Under the pieces are notes generated by a model. That model made no database searches and was not told the origin of the DNA. It was given only the letters and a program-made list of their open reading frames with translations. Position numbers and translations under genes: made by a program. Shown in pieces: positions 1 through 8,447 of a stretch of 64,000 nucleotides of DNA. The stretch's first letter is position 1. Each line of letters begins with the position of its first letter. The stretch spans positions 19,354 to 83,353 of the forward strand of contig JAMLHR010000007.1 in NCBI GenBank assembly GCA_023957015.1, read 5' to 3'. This stretch comes from Thermomicrobiales bacterium (GTDB lineage Bacteria; Chloroflexota; Chloroflexia; Thermomicrobiales; UBA6265).

Positions 1-1
1 T

Positions 2-469
2 CAGGCGATTCGATTCAAGGAGACCGACGTCCGGCCCATGGGTCGACCAGCGGCTGGTGTCATCGGCATCCGCATGGATGCAGGTGATCACGTGGTCGCC
101 TTCGAGGCGATTGAGCCGGATCACGATCTGCTCGTCGTCGCTGAGCTTGGTCTCGGCAAGCGCACGGATATCGAGGAGTACCGATCACAAGGTCGGGGCG
201 GTAAGGGCATCCAGGCGATGCGCCTGACAGCTCGTACCGGCAAGATCGCGGGTGCGGTGATGGTACATGAAGACGACACCGTGGTGATGATGAACTCCGC
301 CGGAGTCGTCATCAAGATGGCGGCCTCCAGTATCCGGCGCATCGGTCGTACCACCCAAGGTGTGCGATTGCAGCGACTCGAGGAGAACCAAACCATCCGC
401 TCCGTCACCGCTGAGGAGCCGAAGGATCCCGCCGCCGCAGCTCGCCTGGCGGAACTGCCGGACGAGTAA
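2..469 (+). CDS. gyrA: DNA gyrase subunit A, C-terminal fragment
   Basis: This is the 3' end of a gene that enters from the left edge; the open frame runs from base 2. GyrA with GyrB introduces negative supercoils into DNA at the expense of ATP. The visible part is from the C-terminal beta-pinwheel that wraps DNA: the stretches GKRTDIEEYRSQGRGGKGI and MNSAGVVIKM are highly typical of the last blades of GyrA. The GyrA box and the catalytic tyrosine lie outside the window. It ends in a short acidic tail (LAELPDE). ParC is the alternative, but the conserved GKRT..EYR.QGRGGKG block favours GyrA. A strong hairpin terminator follows directly. Confidence 0.93.
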   Translation, partial: QAIRFKETDVRPMGRPAAGVIGIRMDAGDHVVAFEAIEPDHDLLVVAELGLGKRTDIEEYRSQGRGGKGIQAMRLTARTGKIAGAVMVHEDDTVVMMNSAGVVIKMAASSIRRIGRTTQGVRLQRLEENQTIRSVTAEEPKDPAAAARLAELPDE

Positions 470-492
470 CCGGCAGCTAACGATAGAAACCG

Positions 493-532
493 GAGAGGGG
501 CTCGCCGATGTTGGCGAGCCTCTCTCTCTCTT
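493..532 (+). terminator. Rho-independent terminator after gyrA
   Basis: Inverted repeat with a 14-bp stem (one mismatch): GAGAGGGGCTCGCC at 493-506 and its partner at 513-526, six-base loop, followed by a pyrimidine-rich tail ending in TTT. It lies 23 bases after the gyrA stop and between convergent genes. Confidence 0.8.
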
Positions 533-558
533 TGAGGCAAGATCGGACGAAATCGTCT

Positions 559-1908
559 CTACGTTCTCATCCGGAGTCGAATGGTCGGTGACTGCTCCTC
601 GCCATATCGCACCAGATCGCGCACGGATCGAACCCAGGCCGCCAGATTCGGCATGGCGATGGTAAGACCGACGGTCACAGCAAGCACAACGAAGAACAGC
701 AACTTGGAGGCCGCACCGGCACCGGTTGGGAAGATCGGGACACTATCCGAGAGCGGCAGCACCAGGAACTCGATCGCGATCGCGATCGGGGCGACCAGCA
801 TCGGATACGAACCAGGCAGCATGCTGGCAACCACCGTCAGTACACTCGAGACGATATAGACGATTGCGGCGATGATCAGAGCCGTGCGCAAGCTCACGAT
901 CTCGGTGGCACCGGCGAAGAATGGCACCAGCATCGCGGTTGGCAGGAAGAGGATACCCGCATACTCGGGATCATCCTGACTCATCCAAGCCGCAGCCAGC
1001 GCGAGTGCCACGAGAAGCACGACGACCGCTAATGTCGAAATGAGCGGCATGGTTAGCGTGCCATTCCCCCACCCCACAAACGGTACCCGGAGGTAACTCT
1101 GACGCACGATGAGAAGCGGATAGAACACACCCACCGAGGCGAGATTGATCAACGCCCAACGTCGCCAGAGCGGATGCACGATGCCATCGGCAAGGAAATA
1201 CAGCAACACCGATGGCGTGAGCACGATCAGTGCCCAGATTCCTTCCAGGAAGGGCAAACGCTCGATCGTGACAATACCAAATAACAGCGAGAACGCCATG
1301 ACCGCGGTCGGCACGATCTGCTCAAGCACCTGACGGAACGATGGCAACACCATCGGCGACCATCCCCAGGCGCCGTTGCTGTGGCGATGGTGCGTACGTC
1401 GCGGTTGGGAGGGATCAACTTCGGTGACGGTATCAGCGGTAACAGCGCTCATCTGTACCGAGGTATCCACCACTCGATCCCGACGTGATGGCTTGCGCCT
1501 GACAGACGGAGCGGGTGCTGGTTCCGGCGTCACGACTTTATCGATGTCGTAGACGATCTCCATGCGTTCCTGCGACGTCACCTCTTGGCGCCCCGAACGA
1601 GCACCACCCAGTCGATTGCCACGACGCGGCCTCGATGGGACCGGAGCGGGAATCTCGTTCGATTGGGACGGAAGTTCCGAGAACCGGCTTCCGACTACCA
1701 GATCGCCAGGTGTTGTTTGGTTGCGGAAATCCGCTTCGAGCGTGCTTGCTTCGAAGTAATCAAACGACGAGGAATCCTGTACCGGTGGGTAGAGATCGCT
1801 ATCCCGCCCATAAGGATCGCCAGGTAGGTCAGGCAGAAATCTATGCGGTTGACGATCGTTGCCATGATACTCAGGCACGGACAAGGGCTCCTGACGGTTG
1901 CGGGACAA
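559..1908 (-). CDS. Unknown membrane protein with long disordered N-terminus
   Basis: 449 residues; I do not recognise the family. Residues 1-180 are low in hydrophobic residues and rich in Pro, Ser, Arg and Asp, so probably disordered and cytoplasmic. From about residue 190 there are roughly eight hydrophobic segments (for example around SLLFGIVTIERLPFLEGIWALIVL and the two segments after GWGNGTLTMPL), then a short basic tail after the last helix (WVRSVRDLVRYGEEQ). There is no signal peptide. The gene is convergent with gyrA and divergent from the mscS-nadD pair, with 252 bases upstream. The overall shape is a polytopic membrane protein with a regulatory or scaffolding tail; no function can be assigned. 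Confidence 0.75.
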   Translation of the reverse strand: MSRNRQEPLSVPEYHGNDRQPHRFLPDLPGDPYGRDSDLYPPVQDSSSFDYFEASTLEADFRNQTTPGDLVVGSRFSELPSQSNEIPAPVPSRPRRGNRLGGARSGRQEVTSQERMEIVYDIDKVVTPEPAPAPSVRRKPSRRDRVVDTSVQMSAVTADTVTEVDPSQPRRTHHRHSNGAWGWSPMVLPSFRQVLEQIVPTAVMAFSLLFGIVTIERLPFLEGIWALIVLTPSVLLYFLADGIVHPLWRRWALINLASVGVFYPLLIVRQSYLRVPFVGWGNGTLTMPLISTLAVVVLLVALALAAAWMSQDDPEYAGILFLPTAMLVPFFAGATEIVSLRTALIIAAIVYIVSSVLTVVASMLPGSYPMLVAPIAIAIEFLVLPLSDSVPIFPTGAGAASKLLFFVVLAVTVGLTIAMPNLAAWVRSVRDLVRYGEEQSPTIRLRMRT

Positions 1909-2086
1909 TCAATATTCAACGTGCGGGCTGAAAGCGATTGTTCGCCGGAGTTGCTATTTCCAGTGGACGCAAGCAAGCACAGATGCTTCTCACGATCCAC
2001 ATCTGTGTCCAGTGTACCGACCGCTATCACCCATTTCCAGCGTGGTTATCGGGGTTTTCCGCAAATGTAGGCTGAGAACGGACGTT

Positions 2087-2114
2087 TTGTCCGTGCACTG
2101 CGATGATGTAAACT
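2087..2114 (+). promoter_or_regulatory. Possible sigma-70-type promoter for mscS-nadD
   Basis: TTGTCC at 2087-2092 and TAAACT at 2109-2114 with a 16-base spacer, about 47 bases before the mscS start. Match to consensus is partial. Confidence 0.35.
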
Positions 2115-2160
2115 GCGTACGAACATATGCACGTACGAGCAATCTCGGGGAGACACTCAA

Positions 2161-2946
2161 TTGCTGGCAAACGGAGCCAATCAAGTTCTCGATGAAGTCG
2201 TCGCCTTTCTGATCGGCGCAGGTCGCGTTGTGCTCGTTTTCGCGTTCTCACTCAGCATCGCCTGGCTTATCAATCGCTTGATGAACAAGCGCCTCAAGGA
2301 AATGCCTCTCATCACCCGCTACGGTAAGAACGGATCGATGTTCGCGTTCCGGATCGTTACCGCCACGGTGTACATCATCGCCTTCCTCACGGCCCTCTCT
2401 CGCCTCGGTGTAGATACCAGCGGTATCCTCACACTCGCATCCGCCTTCACCGTCGCTATCGGTCTCTCTATGCAGGACGTCATGCGGAACCTGATCGCTG
2501 GCATGTATATGCTGGCCGAGAAGACATTCCAGGTCGGTGATCGCATCAAGATCCGCAATCTATCAGGTGTTGTCCAGGGTGTTGACGTCCGCACAACAAT
2601 GATCCGTACCGATGAGGGTGCCTTGTTAATGGTGCCAAACCAGGTGATGTTCACCGATGTGCTTCAGAACGAGACCCGCTTCAATCGTCGCGCCGCCCGT
2701 TACCAGATCGCCAGTAACTACTCGGGCGAGGAAATCGCCACGAAGGTGGACGAGGTCGTCCTCGGGCTAACCGGGGTGAAGGTCGTGAAGGACAGTCTGC
2801 AACTCGTTCAACACGATACCGAAACCAATAAATGGGATGTGCTGTTCACGCTGAGCGGTCGTGAGGCGGCCACCGATCTGGAACTTGCCGATGCACTCAT
2901 CAGTTCATTCCCTGACTGCACGATCGAACGAGTATCTGTAGCATGA
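2161..2946 (+). CDS. mscS: MscS-family small-conductance mechanosensitive channel
   Basis: 261 residues, start TTG preceded by GGGGAGA seven bases upstream. MscS channels form heptamers in the inner membrane and open under tension to release solutes on osmotic downshock. Visible: an N-terminal helix (residues 15-35), a second near 60-80, then the pore helix TM3 with the small-residue pattern GILTLASAFTVAIGLSMQDVMRNLIAGM, followed by the beta domain signature FQVGDRIKIRNLSGVVQGVDVRTT and the VPNQVMFTDVLQN block. The size and two to three helices before the pore match a compact MscS. Its stop overlaps the nadD start by four bases, so the two are co-translated. Confidence 0.88.
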   Translation: MLANGANQVLDEVVAFLIGAGRVVLVFAFSLSIAWLINRLMNKRLKEMPLITRYGKNGSMFAFRIVTATVYIIAFLTALSRLGVDTSGILTLASAFTVAIGLSMQDVMRNLIAGMYMLAEKTFQVGDRIKIRNLSGVVQGVDVRTTMIRTDEGALLMVPNQVMFTDVLQNETRFNRRAARYQIASNYSGEEIATKVDEVVLGLTGVKVVKDSLQLVQHDTETNKWDVLFTLSGREAATDLELADALISSFPDCTIERVSVA

Positions 2947-3545
2947 CGAATCGTATCGGTATTCTCGGCGGGACGTTCGATCCCATCCATATCGGCCATC
3001 TGGTGATGGCCAGCTATGCCATTGATGCGCTGGATCTGGACTCCGTCTGGTTCATGCCGGCGCAGAGTCCACCGCACAAAACCCAGGAGATAACGGCAAC
3101 CGAACACCGTGTCGAGATGTGTCGACGCGCGGTGGCGCTAGATAGTCGCTTTGTGTTCAGCGATCTGGATCTGGGGAAATCGGGTCCGTCATATACCGCT
3201 GAGCTCCTCGAACGCATCCACCGTTTGCTCCCGGAGGCGGAGCTGGTCTTTCTCCTTGGTGCCGACTCGCTCAAGGGTCTACCAAACTGGCGCCAACCAG
3301 AGAAGATCATCGCGTTAGCGCAGATTGGCTGTGCCGAACGTCCCGGAACCACCGTTGATGAACAGGTGCGATCGACAGTTCCCGGGTTGGCGGAGAGGTT
3401 ACTTGAGTTTGACTCACCCTTAATCGAGCTTTCATCCACGGAAATCCGCACACGTCGGGCGAACTCGCTCTCTATCACTTACCTCGTCCCGGAATCGGTA
3501 GAAGATTACATCGTGGAGAACGGACTTTACCGTCCAGGCAGCTAA
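2943..3545 (+). CDS. nadD: Nicotinate-nucleotide adenylyltransferase
   Basis: 200 residues. Transfers AMP from ATP to nicotinate mononucleotide to give deamido-NAD in NAD synthesis (cytoplasm). The N-terminal nucleotide-binding motif is GILGGTFDPIHIGHLV, with the (H/T)xGH pattern of nucleotidyltransferases; the C-terminal ISSTxxR-type motif is LSSTEIRTRRANS. Length is normal. The start codon lies within ATGA shared with the mscS stop. In many bacteria nadD is next to rsfS or obg; here it follows a mechanosensitive channel and is cut off downstream by an insertion element that begins 16 bases after its stop. Confidence 0.95.
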   Translation: MTNRIGILGGTFDPIHIGHLVMASYAIDALDLDSVWFMPAQSPPHKTQEITATEHRVEMCRRAVALDSRFVFSDLDLGKSGPSYTAELLERIHRLLPEAELVFLLGADSLKGLPNWRQPEKIIALAQIGCAERPGTTVDEQVRSTVPGLAERLLEFDSPLIELSSTEIRTRRANSLSITYLVPESVEDYIVENGLYRPGS

Positions 3546-3561
3546 TTTCTTACCTTACCAC

Positions 3562-3590
3562 TGTATAGGTTCAGAGACATATGACCCCTG
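3562..3590 (+). repeat. Left terminal inverted repeat of the IS481-type element
   Basis: Begins TGTATAGGTTCAG and ends TATGACCCCTG. The matching right end is 4671-4698 on the other strand; the transposase stop codon TAA (4680-4682) lies inside that right repeat. Confidence 0.85.
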
Positions 3591-3665
3591 AGGTGGGCAG
3601 CAAATGAGGTGGCCATTCCCGTACGATGAGTGTGTTGCATTCACGTATGAGAAAAGGACACCTCT

Positions 3666-4682
3666 ATGCGCAAGTTTATCAGTTCACCCGGCTATCGAAC
3701 CCACATGGCTGTGCCCAGGTGGATGCAGCGCGTGACAACCGCACTCCCACCAACGCTTTCTGATGAAGCCCGCATGCGACTGCACTGGGTCGATTTCTCC
3801 CACCAGCAGGGGGTGACCATGGCCGCGGCCGCGGCCATGGTCAGCGAACGCACGATCAAGCGGTGGCGGCAGGCACTGAGGTTGCACGGACTCCAGGGAC
3901 TGGAACCGAAATCTCGGGCACCAAAGCGGCATCGTGGCCCGCAGTGGACGACAGCTGATGTGGAAGCGGTTCTTGTTGCGCGGAACAGTGAAGAAGGGCG
4001 TGGCAAGAGCAAGATCATCATTCAGGATCTGGTAGCGGCAACCGGACGCATCCTGTCGGTCTCAACTGTTGGTCGTATTCTGGCCTACCTGAAACACCGG
4101 AGACGCATCCGGGAACCCCACCGGATCGTGACACGCCAGGTCCGGAATCCGCGCCCGTACGGGATCCGTCGCCCGAAAGGCACACCACCGCCTACCCAGC
4201 CCGGTGATCTGATCCAGATCGATACCGTGCATCTCCGTCCGCTCCCGGGGGTGGAACTCCGCCAGTTCTCGGCCATCGATGTCGTCACCCGCATCTCAGT
4301 GACCGATGTCCGAACCACCGCCACTGCCCGGACGGCACGAGATCATCTCACCTTCCTGATCGAGAGTTTGCCCTTCCCGGTACGGACGATTCAGGTCGAT
4401 GGGGGATCGGAGTTCATGGGCGAGTTTGAAGCGGCCTGTCAGGCGCGTGGGATCGTCTTGCACGTGCTCCCACCTCGCTCACCCAAGCTCAATGGTCGGG
4501 TTGAGCGCTTCAACCGAACCACGCGAGAGGAGTTCTGGGCGTGGTATGAGGGCACAACCGATCTCCCCACCGTCCGGAAGGCCCTCCATCGCTGGACCAG
4601 CCGCTACAATGCCATCAGGAAGCACGCATCGCTCGGCTATGTCACACCGCTCGATTCCCTGCTTTCCCTCCAGGGGTCATAA
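3666..4682 (+). CDS. IS481-family transposase
   Basis: 338 residues; ATG preceded by AAAGGA. N-terminal helix-turn-helix region (about residues 30-85, ending in SERTIKRWRQALRLHGLQGLEPKSR), then a second winged-helix-like segment, then an rve/DDE integrase core from about 170. Candidate catalytic residues: D in QIDTVHL, D in QVDGGSEF (after VRTI) and E in GRVERFNRTTREEFW. The spacing is consistent with DDE transposases of the IS481/IS3 group. The frame is unbroken, so the enzyme may be active. Codons for residues 50-59 form a long perfect palindrome (separate entry). Confidence 0.9.
   Translation: MRKFISSPGYRTHMAVPRWMQRVTTALPPTLSDEARMRLHWVDFSHQQGVTMAAAAAMVSERTIKRWRQALRLHGLQGLEPKSRAPKRHRGPQWTTADVEAVLVARNSEEGRGKSKIIIQDLVAATGRILSVSTVGRILAYLKHRRRIREPHRIVTRQVRNPRPYGIRRPKGTPPPTQPGDLIQIDTVHLRPLPGVELRQFSAIDVVTRISVTDVRTTATARTARDHLTFLIESLPFPVRTIQVDGGSEFMGEFEAACQARGIVLHVLPPRSPKLNGRVERFNRTTREEFWAWYEGTTDLPTVRKALHRWTSRYNAIRKHASLGYVTPLDSLLSLQGS
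3814..3843. repeat. 30-bp perfect palindrome inside the transposase gene
   Basis: The sequence is its own reverse complement over 30 bases. It is centred on CCGCGGCCGCGG with CCATGG at each side and TGA/TCA outermost. It encodes VTMAAAAAMVS of the transposase. Confidence 0.9.
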
Positions 4683-4818
4683 GTGCTGAACCTCTACAAC
4701 CACTGCCATAAAACCGGGAAATATGGGATAGTTGGCACATTACCGTCATGGTTCGTGGCACGTGCGTGGGCGCGTGCTTTTCCATGTATGTAAGTCCATT
4801 CCAAAGGGGAGGGATTGA

Positions 4819-6990
4819 GTGAACTACATGTTTCTCTATCTTGCACCGGTGGTGGTCTTTGGTCTGATCGGCATTGGCTTCGCCTGGTATATGGCGAAGG
4901 AAGTGCTGGCGTCTGACCAGGGCACAGCGGAGATGCAGGATATCTCGAATCGCATCTATCAAGGTGCGGTGGCGTATCTGACACGCCAGTACCAGACTAT
5001 CTTCGCGCTTGCGCTGGTAGTTTCGGTGGTTATCGGCGGTTTGGTCTATATGTTCGAACATGACCACAAGACCGCACGTGGAGTTATCACCGCTCTTGCA
5101 TTCCTGGCAGGTGCGCTGCTCTCCGGTGTCTCCGGCATCATCTCGATGTGGGTCGCCGTCAAGAGTAACGTTCGCGTGGCGGCTGGTGCGGTTAAGGGCA
5201 CTGGTCCAGCGATGACCATCGCCATGCGCGGTGGTGCAGTCTCCGGTTTCCTGGTGATCGCTCTCGGTCTGCTGGGCCTCCTCGGTGTCTATGGCATCGT
5301 CTATCAGTTCGCCGAGTCCAGCCAGGGCTGGGCGACCGTCGCCGAAACCCCGTTCTGGATCGTCGGCTTCGGCTTCGGTGCCAGCTTCGTTGCCCTCTTC
5401 GCCCAGCTCGGTGGTGGTATCTACACCAAGGCTGCCGATGTCGGTGCCGATCTGGTCGGTAAGGTCGAGGCGGGTATTCCCGAAGACGACCCGCGCAATC
5501 CGGCCGTTATCGCTGACCTCGTTGGCGACAACGTCGGCGACTGCGCTGGCCGCGGTGCGGATATCTTCGAAAGCTCGGCCGCCGAAATGACCGGTGCCAT
5601 GATCCTGGGTGTTGCCTTGTTCAACGCATCCGGTGGTGCATCGAACGACAAGAACATTATCTGGATCTTCTTCCCGCTGGTCCTGGCCGCCTTCGGTCTG
5701 TTGGCATCGATCATCGGTGTCTTCAGCGTCCGACCGCCGCAGATGACCGAGAAGCCGATGGCGGAACTCAACAAGGGTTTCTACATCACAGCCGGTATCG
5801 CGGCTGTCATGCTTGTGGCCATCTGCCAGCTGCTGCCTTTCGGCAAGTGGGAGTTCGCCGCAGCTGGTCTGGTTGGTTTGGCGACATCCATCGCCTTCCT
5901 CTACATCACCCAGTACTACACCGAGAGCAACTTCCGCCCGGTGAAGAACATCGCCGAGGCCAGCAAAACAGGACCGGCGACCAATATCATCAGCGGTATC
6001 TCGGTTGGTTTCGAAACCACCGGTCTCGCCGCGATCACGATCTGTATCGCGCTGTTCACATCCTTCACGCTCGGTAAGGGCGTTGAGGGCTTCGATATGA
6101 CCGTCGCCAACATTGAGGTCTCCTCCGGTATCTTCGGTACCGCTGTCGCCACGATGGGTATGTTGATGACCGCCGCCTACATCCTGGCGATGGACACCTT
6201 CGGTCCGATCACGGACAACGCCGGCGGTATCGTCGAGATGAGCGACGCTCCAGACGAGATTCGCGATGTCACAGACGCGCTGGATTCCGTTGGTAACACC
6301 ACCAAGGCACTGACCAAGGGTTACGCCGTGGGTTCCGCCTCGCTGGCCGCATTCCTGCTCTTCTCGGCCTTCCTGGACGAAGTACAGCGGTTCAGTACCT
6401 CCGCCATTGATCGAGTCGTCAATCTGGCCGAGCCGAAGGTCTTCATTGGTGCCCTCATTGGTGCGGCACTGGTGTATGTCTTCTCCAGCTTCGCCATGAG
6501 CGCGGTCGGCCGTGCTGCCACCGATATGATCGAGGAGGTGCGGCGCCAGTTCCGCGCCGATCCGGGTATCATGCAAGGCACCAGCCAGCCGGATTACCGC
6601 GCCTGTGTCGATATCTCCGTGCGCTCAGCTCTGCGCGAGATGATCCTCCCGGGCAGTCTCGCCGTAGTTGTGCCGGTGATCGTTGGCGTGCTCCTCGGTT
6701 GGGAAGCCGCCGCAGGCATGCTGATGGTCGGCACGATCGTCGGTGTGTTGATGGCTCTCGTCATGAACAATGGCGGTGGTGCCTGGGACAATGCCAAGAA
6801 GTCCATTGAAGCTGGTCTCCTGACCGATGCCGATGGCAATGTGCTCGGCAAGGGCTCCGATGCCCATGCCGCCGCCGTTGTTGGCGACACCGTGGGCGAT
6901 CCGTGGAAGGACACCGCTGGTCCCAGCCTGCACGTGCTCGTGAAGCTGCTGGCCACCATCACCCTGGTGTTGGCGCCGCTCTTCATCTAG
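4819..6990 (+). CDS. hppA: Membrane H+-translocating pyrophosphatase
   Basis: 723 residues; GTG start with AAGGGGAGGG five bases upstream. Hydrolyses cytoplasmic pyrophosphate and pumps protons across the membrane. About 16 hydrophobic segments are present. The PPi-binding block is clear: DVGADLVGKVEAGIPEDDPRNPAVIADLVGDNVGDCAGRGADIFES, and the C-terminal DNAKKSIE...DTVGDPWKDTAGPS block is intact. In GNTTKALTKG the residue after GNTT is Lys, the known marker of the K+-independent class, which are typically H+ pumps. The upstream region was separated from nadD by the IS481-type insertion; a terminator follows 31 bases after the stop. Confidence 0.96.
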   Translation: MNYMFLYLAPVVVFGLIGIGFAWYMAKEVLASDQGTAEMQDISNRIYQGAVAYLTRQYQTIFALALVVSVVIGGLVYMFEHDHKTARGVITALAFLAGALLSGVSGIISMWVAVKSNVRVAAGAVKGTGPAMTIAMRGGAVSGFLVIALGLLGLLGVYGIVYQFAESSQGWATVAETPFWIVGFGFGASFVALFAQLGGGIYTKAADVGADLVGKVEAGIPEDDPRNPAVIADLVGDNVGDCAGRGADIFESSAAEMTGAMILGVALFNASGGASNDKNIIWIFFPLVLAAFGLLASIIGVFSVRPPQMTEKPMAELNKGFYITAGIAAVMLVAICQLLPFGKWEFAAAGLVGLATSIAFLYITQYYTESNFRPVKNIAEASKTGPATNIISGISVGFETTGLAAITICIALFTSFTLGKGVEGFDMTVANIEVSSGIFGTAVATMGMLMTAAYILAMDTFGPITDNAGGIVEMSDAPDEIRDVTDALDSVGNTTKALTKGYAVGSASLAAFLLFSAFLDEVQRFSTSAIDRVVNLAEPKVFIGALIGAALVYVFSSFAMSAVGRAATDMIEEVRRQFRADPGIMQGTSQPDYRACVDISVRSALREMILPGSLAVVVPVIVGVLLGWEAAAGMLMVGTIVGVLMALVMNNGGGAWDNAKKSIEAGLLTDADGNVLGKGSDAHAAAVVGDTVGDPWKDTAGPSLHVLVKLLATITLVLAPLFI

Positions 6991-7021
6991 CGCGCAAGCC
7001 ACAGCAGAACGTATTACAGTT

Positions 7022-7054
7022 ACCGGGAGTCAATGACTCCCGGTTCTGTTTTTT
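7022..7054 (+). terminator. Rho-independent terminator after hppA
   Basis: Perfect 10-bp stem ACCGGGAGTC (7022-7031) with GACTCCCGGT (7035-7044), three-base loop, then TCTG and a run of six T. Confidence 0.9.
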
Positions 7055-7072
7055 CGCGATGACAAGGTTCCC

Positions 7073-8383
7073 ATGACAGCAACAGCAAAGACAATCGGCG
7101 TGATCGGCGGTGGATACGCAGGCCTCACAGCAGCACTTCGTCTGGCGCAAGCAGGACACAATGTCACCGTCTGGGAACGCGGTGCATTCGGCGGGCAGGC
7201 GGCGACCATTCCGCTCGGAGATACTCGCATCGAGATCTTCTACCATCACCTCTTCCAGAGCGACACCCACATCCAGGCGCTGGCGGAAGAACTCGGTATC
7301 GGCGACAAGCTCATGTGGCTGCCGAGCGATGTCTCCTACTTCGCTGATGGCAAGCTTCTGCCGCTTAACGGTGCGGTTGACTTGCTCAAGCTCGATATCA
7401 TCCCGATCTGGGACCGCTTGCGCGTCGGTATGGTAACCGCCTGGCTGCAGATACAGAAGGACTGGATGAAGTATGAGGGTGTCACTGCGCACGAGTGGCT
7501 AACCAAGGCGCTCGGCAAGAACGCCTATGAGAAGACGCTTGGCGCCCAGCTAAAGGCGAAGTTCGGCAGCTACTATGACCGCGTCAGCATGGTCTGGTTC
7601 TGGGGAAAGATTTGGCTGCGCACCAAGAGCCGCAGGAATCCCCTGGAGCAGGAGAAGCTGGGCTACTTCAACGGAAGTTTCCAGGTCGTGGCAGATGCAC
7701 TGGTGCAGGCCTGCCGCGATGCCGGCGTGACGATGAAGGATCAGGTCGGGATCACATCGCTCGATCAGATCGATAGTGGTTGGGCGGTATCAACCGACAC
7801 AGGGTGCGAGAATGTCGATCTCGTATTGGCGACCACACCAAGCACGATCTTCCAGAGACTTGTTAAGGGCTTGCCGGAGGATTACCAGGCGCGTCTGAAC
7901 GCGCTGGACTATGAGGGAGCCATCGTCACACTGCTGGAACTGGATCACTCCATTACCGACACCTACTGGATGAACATCGCCGATCCAACGATGCCATTCA
8001 CGGCGGTGATCGAACACACCAACTTCTTCGGACCAGAGAACTATGGCGGCAAGCATCTGGTTTACCTCAGCAAGTATGTGGAGCAGGATCATCCGTACTT
8101 TGGTCTCAGCGATGACGAGATCATGACGGAGTATCTGCCGCATCTCAAGAAGCTCAATTCATCGTTCAGTGAAGAGTGGATCTCGAAACGCTGGATTTTC
8201 CGTGAGCGCGCAGCGCAACCAATCACTCCCCTGCACTACTCGCAGAAGATTCCCGATCTGAAGACCCCGCTAGACAATCTCTGGCTGGCAAACACAACCC
8301 AGATATACCCTGAGGATCGCGGCACGAACTACGCCGTGCGGCTGGGCGAGGAAGTGGCGAAGCGGATACTGGCGGAGAGTTGA
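7073..8383 (+). CDS. FAD-dependent oxidoreductase, amine-oxidase/protoporphyrinogen-oxidase-like
   Basis: 436 residues. The N-terminal dinucleotide-binding motif is VIGGGYAGLTAALRLAQAGHNVTVWE (GxGxxG...E), followed by FGGQA, as in the NAD(P)-binding Rossmann/amine-oxidase superfamily. The C-terminal FAD motif with a Glu-Asp-Arg-Gly stretch (YPEDRGTNYAVRLGEEVAKRIL) is also typical. The middle has several aromatic-rich segments (for example YYDRVSMVWFWGKIWLR) that may contact membrane or substrate. The substrate cannot be read from the sequence. It stands alone between the hppA terminator and a convergent hydrolase gene. The ribosome-binding site is weak (CAAGGTT before ATG). Confidence 0.78.
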   Translation: MTATAKTIGVIGGGYAGLTAALRLAQAGHNVTVWERGAFGGQAATIPLGDTRIEIFYHHLFQSDTHIQALAEELGIGDKLMWLPSDVSYFADGKLLPLNGAVDLLKLDIIPIWDRLRVGMVTAWLQIQKDWMKYEGVTAHEWLTKALGKNAYEKTLGAQLKAKFGSYYDRVSMVWFWGKIWLRTKSRRNPLEQEKLGYFNGSFQVVADALVQACRDAGVTMKDQVGITSLDQIDSGWAVSTDTGCENVDLVLATTPSTIFQRLVKGLPEDYQARLNALDYEGAIVTLLELDHSITDTYWMNIADPTMPFTAVIEHTNFFGPENYGGKHLVYLSKYVEQDHPYFGLSDDEIMTEYLPHLKKLNSSFSEEWISKRWIFRERAAQPITPLHYSQKIPDLKTPLDNLWLANTTQIYPEDRGTNYAVRLGEEVAKRILAES

Positions 8384-8447
8384 GGCTTCATAGGTCTCGC
8401 TGAGCCTGGACTACTCACAAGCGGGAGGCCGCGGGTACAGTTGAGGT

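Larger units (their letters stand above)
3562..4698 (+). mobile_element. Intact IS481-family insertion sequence
   Basis: 1137 bp. Terminal inverted repeats of 29 bp (3562-3590) and 28 bp (4671-4698) begin with TGTA and share TGTA(T/G)AGGTTCAG and TATGACCCCTG; there is one length difference between them. A 5-bp direct repeat ACCAC flanks the element (3557-3561 and 4699-4703), the expected target duplication. One full-length transposase fills it. The TGT...ACA ends, the rve-type DDE transposase and the single reading frame fit IS481. The perfect flanking duplication suggests a fairly recent insertion between nadD and hppA. Confidence 0.9.

Noticed and set aside
4642..6576. 644-codon open frame antisense to hppA
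   Set aside because: It is a shadow of the hppA codon pattern (Gly/Asp/His-rich, no recognisable motif, no ribosome-binding site). The same holds for long antisense frames over the importer binding protein (28510-30006), pnp (35771-36871), aldehyde dehydrogenase (43504-44883) and mfd (46808-47683).
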